Below, in pieces: positions 7,133-10,572 of a stretch of 10,572 nt of DNA (its first letter is position 1; each line of letters opens with the position of its first letter). Made by a program: the position numbers and the translations under genes. This stretch comes from Larix sibirica (taxonomy: Eukaryota; Streptophyta; Pinopsida; Pinales; Pinaceae). Below the pieces are notes generated by a model. It saw nothing but the letters and a program-made list of their open reading frames with translations, did no database searches and was not told the origin of the DNA. The stretch is taken from contig NWUY0300000983.1 of the NCBI GenBank assembly GCA_004151065.3, positions 52,424-62,995 of the forward strand, read 5' to 3'.

Positions 7133-8319
7133 AATACGTGTGATCTTAATGCTCAATCATCATTCACTATCTCTTCAATTGGTCGTTGAACAGGTCCAAT
7201 CTTCATCATTTTATTCTATTGTATTTGTATTCAATCTTCTTCAATTATTCTCTTTGTCTTCATATTCCATCTTCTGCCTTTTGTCTTCATCCTTTGTCTT
7301 CTACAATCTTCATCTCTGGTCTTCTTCATTGTTCATCTCTTCTTCAATGTTCACACGTATCTGCCGAATGTAATCATCATGTTTCATGGAGTCCATATAA
7401 AAAGTTACAATCCATCATAATACATGGGTCGTATGCTGCTACATCCGCTTGTTCTCGAGGAAACCTTTTCTTATACATGGTTCAACAACAATTCTTTGAA
7501 TCACAAATCTTCATTTGTATTTGTTACTCCCCCTACACCATCATCAATCATCATCTTGGGTTTTCTTTGGCTTGCTTGTAACTACAACATGGGTTTTTGT
7601 GGATTACCCACAACCAATACATTTTTCAAGTGGTTTTGGCTTGCCACAAACCGTTCATTACATCAAGTGGTTTCTATCTAACCACAAACATTCATCTGTC
7701 ATGACAAGTAGTTTTGGTTTACCATGAACCATCAACAATCATAATTACAAGGGTATGCATGCCTTATCGCGGCTTACATCATCATCATTTCTCTCATGTA
7801 CACACAACAAACTCTCATACATGTTCATCTCACGCTACTCTATTCATTTTTAACATAGAACCAAGACCATTTTCTTTTTCATCAATCAAACAACATTATC
7901 AAAGAGAATCATCAAACTTCTTAGGGATTTCATCATTTGTGGATTCACTTCAATTTCTATGCATTTCAATTACTAAACACGTGGTATTATTTCTACTACT
8001 TATTTTACCTTGCTTTTCTGCTTCAATCTTCTTTCATTTTTTAGCTTCAAACTTTCTTTATTGTCCTTGTTGCTTTGCTCTTCAATATTGCCTTTCGTCT
8101 TGCTTCTTTTGTTCATGCCCAAGAGTCCATCTTCTTTATTTTTATTCTTTCATCTTGTTTGTACTTTCCTTTGTCACTTCCTTCTGTCATCCATCATTCT
8201 TTCACTTTTTCTCTTATCTTCTTCTTCTTTCATATTGCTTTTGGCTACATCATCTTTGTTAAAATTCTACCTCTTGCTTCTTTCATATTTTGTTCCTTTC
8301 TTCTATCATCTTATTCTTT
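7133..8319. other. Unidentified pyrimidine-rich insertion splitting the gypsy pol
   Basis: In the gypsy family the protease tail and the start of RT lie close together, with only tens of residues between. Here they are separated by this stretch plus the candidate LTR. The plus strand is strongly enriched in C and T, mainly at 7186-7350 and 7986-8320, built from short variants of CTTCAT, TGTCTTC and TTTCAT. The long open frames here (for example 7714-8262) exist because stop codons need purines; their products are Phe/Ser/Leu-rich with no family motif. A minisatellite lies at 7557-7730 and a CACGTG palindrome at 7978-7983. I see no transposase, terminal repeats or poly-A tail. Candidates are an LTR-like or non-autonomous element; borders are uncertain. 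Confidence 0.55.
7557..7730. repeat. Imperfect minisatellite, five units of about 33-41 bp
   Basis: Five diverged units are visible, near 7557-7582, 7589-7615, 7627-7652, 7664-7689 and 7705-7730. The last three start CAAGT.GTTT and end with AAAC or AACC, separated by ATTCAT-like spacers. Each unit is also an imperfect inverted repeat (GGTTT...AAACC), so each could fold into a short hairpin. Units differ too much for a recent expansion. Confidence 0.65.
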
Positions 8320-8375
8320 CATGTAGTCCAAGTCACAGAAACACCCACATGCCATCCAAGTCATAGAAACACCCA
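8320..8375 (+). repeat. 28-bp tandem duplication at the RT side of the insertion
   Basis: Bases 8320-8347 and 8348-8375 are adjacent copies matching at 24 of 28 positions, each starting CATG and containing TCCAAGTCA and AGAAACACCCA. Both encode a QV.ETP-like stretch that fits the gypsy segment just before RT. Being 28 bp, the duplication shifts the frame. It is a local duplication of gypsy sequence, not a target-site duplication. Confidence 0.8.
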
Positions 8376-9366
8376 CACAGGATGTTCAACCTAACTTGCA
8401 ACAAGTTATCACCCATTATCAACAAGTTTTTGAGGTACCAAAGGGTCTTACCACCACCCCATGGGGAACATGACTACGGTATTCCATTAATTATGGTAAG
8501 CCAACATCCCAATGTACACCCTTATCGCAACCCCTTTTCCCAAAATAATTAAATAAAAAAAATCATTCAAGTATTGTTGGAGGCCGACATCATTTGTCCC
8601 AACATCAACCCTTATTCCTCGCCAGTGGTTACGGTCCTAAAAAAGGAAGACACTTAGCACATGTGTCCAGATTTTTGGGCTCTCAATAAGTTAACCATCA
8701 AATATAAATTTCATATTCCTATCATTGATGATCTCTTAGATGAGCTACATAGAGCCAAATCCTCACTAAACTTGACCTTCGATTGGGATACTATCAAATC
8801 CAGATGGAAGAGGCAATCATACCCAAGACAACTTTCCACACTCATGAGGGTCATTATGAGTACTTAATCATTCCCTTCGTCCTATGCAATGCCCCATCCA
8901 CCCTTTCCTCTACCATTTTTTCCTAGTTTTCTTTGATGATACCTTGGTCTACAACCCCACCTAGAAAAGCCACCTCGAGCATGTTGCTCGTATCTTGCAA
9001 TTATTAAAGGATCACCAATTATTTGTGAAATGCTCAAAATGTGCTTTTGGGGTGACCGAGGTTGAATATTTGGGCCATATTGTGAGTCGAGACAGTGTAT
9101 GTGTGGACCCCAAGAAAGTGGACGTTATGCAAAACTGGCCTTACCCCAAAACTCTTAAGAGCTTGAGGGGTTTCCTCGGGCTTACCAGCTACTACTGTAA
9201 GTTTGTGAAAAAATATGGCAAGATTGCAGCTCCTCTTACATCATTTCTAAAAAAGAATGCTTTCTACTGGAATGAGATAGTGAAGCATGCCTTCTCTACC
9301 TTAAAGGATTCTATGTGCACTACACCTATTTTATCCATGTTGGATTTCACTAAGACTTTCATCTTA
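8376..9366 (+). pseudogene. Gypsy reverse transcriptase, broken in several frames
   Basis: Homology begins with LQQVITHYQQVFEVPKGL, shifts frame near 8465, and continues EHDYGIPLI, SPYSSPVV and MCPDFWALNKLTIK..FHIPIIDDLLDEL. After another shift near 8774 come [24 protein letters not shown] and NAPSTL. About ten residues are then missing, and the next frame opens with FLVFFDD; the catalytic Asp pair is at 8935-8940 and intact. The thumb and connection follow in one frame (KCAFGVTEVEYLGHIVS, LRGFLGLTSYYCKFV, PLTSFLKKN, CTTPIL) to a TAG at 9367. Stops include a TAA near 8550 and a TAG near 8656. RT would make cDNA; frameshifts and the internal deletion next to the active site rule out activity. 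Confidence 0.94.
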
Positions 9367-9712
9367 TAGTGTGATTCCTTTGGTCATGGCCTCATAGAAG
9401 TATTGCTGCAATATAGACAACATTTAGCCTTCATCGGTAAGAAACTATGTGAGTGGAACTTGGGAAATTCCACCTCTGAAAAATAAATGGTGGCTATCCT
9501 TCATGCCATTGAGACATGGCGTTCGCATTTAATCAGTCGACATTTCAATATCAAGATCGACCATCATAGTCTCAAGTATTTCCTGGAACAATGGTTGTCT
9601 TCACTAGAGTAGCATAATGGATCACAGCTAAAATGCTAGTGTATGATTATGAGATCATCTATAAGAAGGGTCATGACTATGTGGCGACAGATGCTTAGTC
9701 TAGGATAATTTG
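9367..9712 (+). pseudogene. Gypsy RNase H, broken
   Basis: The frame of the RT thumb continues after a TAG at 9367-9369 into CDSFGHG, which keeps the first catalytic Asp, then HLAFIGKKL, MVAILHAIETWR and IDHHSLKYFLEQWLSS, which keeps a later catalytic Asp. The Glu usually found in the EKE/EKEM motif is replaced by a stop: TAA at 9484-9486. A TAG at 9610-9612 and a one-base deletion near 9617 shift the frame to AKMLVYDYEIIYKKGHDYV. A TAG near 9699 sits in the ADALSR-like end motif. RNase H would degrade genomic RNA during cDNA synthesis; it is not functional here. Confidence 0.92.
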
Positions 9713-10572
9713 AGGAGGAGGGTTCCCTCTTTGCATTGTCCTTACTAGTTCCAGGGTGGCTCAATGAAGCACGTCAAGAATGGATGGCCCAAGGCACCGT
9801 CTGGTAACTCATCAATGGTTGCAAGAAGACCTTAATCCTACCCCTAGGTATACATGGCACCAAAATACCTTGTTGTATAAGGAGTGCTTTTTTCTAACCT
9901 TATATTTGGCCTTAAAAGTTAAAACAACAAATCATAAATAAGTTACATTGATTTCCCACAACATGCCCCTCGGGATTTCATAAAACCTATAAACAAATTA
10001 AGCGCTCATTCTTTTGGGAAAGCACGAAAAAGATATCCAGAACTTTGTTGCAGTATGCAACACATGTTAATGACATAAAGCGAAACAATGAAGTCACCTG
10101 GTGCTTTGTAGCTAGTTCCAATTCCGAACCATATATGGATGAACATCTCTATGGATTTTATCACGGGGCTTCCCAAAGCAGGAAAGAAAGCCATCATTAT
10201 GGTGGTAGTATATCAATTGACCAAATATGCTCACTTTTATGCCTTACCACACTCTTTTACACCATCCCTCAAGCCATAATTCTTCATGGATCATATTTTT
10301 AAGTTACATGGCATGTTGACTTCTATTTTATCTTATAAGGACCCTATTTTCACAAGTAATCTTTGGCAGGAGTTGTTTAAGCTTTAGAGTACCCGATTGA
10401 ATCTCAACACAACCTATCATCCCCAAACACATGATCAAACAAAAGCAATCAATAAGTTCTTGGAAACCTATTTGATATGATTTGTGTCAGATAGGCCACG
10501 CCACTAGGCCCAATGGCTTCCTTTGGTCAAATGGTGGTATAATACCACTTATCATGGCTCCACAAATATGAC
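9713..10572 (+). pseudogene. Gypsy integrase, broken and cut by the window end
   Basis: The linker (GSLFALSLLVPGWLNEARQEW) leads to a degraded HHCC finger: SGFHKTYKQIKRSFFW, where the usual Gly-His before Ser-Gly reads CPSG, then VCNTC with both cysteines. From 10142 one frame reads ISMDFITGLPK, LTKYAHF, DHIFKLHG, KDPIFTSNLWQELF, HPQT and WYNTTYHGST to the window end, with stops at 10277, 10385, 10478 and 10505. The first catalytic Asp (10154-10156) survives. The second is Tyr (10334-10336) and the Glu is Lys (10442-10444), still exactly 35 residues apart. Integrase would insert cDNA; this copy has lost two of three catalytic residues. Confidence 0.93.

Larger units (their letters stand above)
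5479..10572 (+). mobile_element. Degenerate Ty3/gypsy retrotransposon, 5' truncated and interrupted, 3' end outside window
   Basis: Plus-strand domains in order are gag with a CX2CX7HXC knuckle, protease, RT with FFDD, RNase H and integrase with HPQT, which is the Ty3/gypsy order. There is no LTR or primer binding site before gag; the first recognisable gag residues follow the copia RNase H tail directly. About 1.6 kb of non-gypsy sequence separates protease from RT. All domains carry stops and frameshifts. The chromodomain, if there was one, would lie beyond the window, so the lineage is not assigned. Confidence 0.93.

Noticed and set aside
7557-7730. CRISPR-like look of regularly spaced repeats
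   Set aside because: Units are diverged, spacers are partly similar to each other, no cas genes are present and the context is plant retrotransposon DNA. A decayed minisatellite is the better reading.
7714-8262. Long plus-strand open frame of 182 codons, plus overlapping frames at 7186-7581, 8010-8366 and 8075-8326
   Set aside because: They lie in pyrimidine-rich DNA, where stop codons are rare in all plus frames. Several frames are open at once, the products are Phe/Ser/Leu/Cys-rich, and no family motif or good start context is visible. The hydrophobic runs come from T-rich codons and are not evidence of a membrane protein.
6742-8326. ATGTAG pair as a target-site duplication for one large insertion
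   Set aside because: ATGTAG also occurs at 6724-6729, the supposed insert has no recognisable termini, and the left copy overlaps the start of the better-supported TGTAGGG LTR end. It is kept only as a weak alternative.
10006-10302. Frames at 10006-10197 (minus) and 10045-10302 (plus)
   Set aside because: The true integrase frame starts near 10142 in another plus frame and carries ISMDFI, LTKYAHF and HPQT. These two are shadows.
1-10572. Host gene, tRNA, rRNA or organelle DNA
   Set aside because: I found no exon structure, conserved host protein, tRNA or rRNA signature. All recognisable coding sequence belongs to retroelements. Small RNAs cannot be excluded by eye.

Overview
The window looks like plant nuclear repeat DNA. 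It is AT-rich, holds no recognisable host gene, and is filled with decayed LTR retrotransposons of the two superfamilies that dominate plant genomes, Ty1/copia and Ty3/gypsy. I cannot name the species. Every recognisable reading frame is broken by stop codons and small frameshifts, so nothing here should encode a full-length protein. The identifications come from family motifs I read in the translated sequence; no database search was run.

Region 1 (about 1-5478, minus strand) is a broken tandem array of related copia elements. Reading along the minus strand from high to low coordinates, the order is: the 3' end of an element (copy C: RNase H tail and polypurine tract); one 234-bp LTR with a TATA box; a methionine-initiator-type primer binding site; leader, gag, protease and the first part of integrase of copy B; a single N at 3168; then leader, gag, protease, integrase and the start of reverse transcriptase of copy A, cut by the window edge. 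The one LTR serves as 3' LTR of copy C and 5' LTR of copy B. At the N the rest of copy B and the LTR of copy A are missing, either by deletion or because the assembly was joined there.

Region 2 (about 5479-10572, plus strand) is one Ty3/gypsy element in the order gag, protease, reverse transcriptase, RNase H, integrase. It lacks its 5' LTR and abuts the copia tail directly. It is split between protease and reverse transcriptase (about 6743-8319) by about 1.6 kb of foreign sequence. The first 390 bp of this look like a solo LTR with TG...CA ends and a 4-bp flanking repeat. The rest is an unidentified, strongly pyrimidine-biased stretch with a small minisatellite. Integrase runs off the window end.

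I find no new functional system. The points worth a second look are structural: the tandem copia array sharing one LTR, the N-marked join, a 40-bp block identical between two otherwise diverged copies, a stop codon at the same gag position in both copies, the nested insertion, and the selective loss of catalytic residues in the gypsy proteins.
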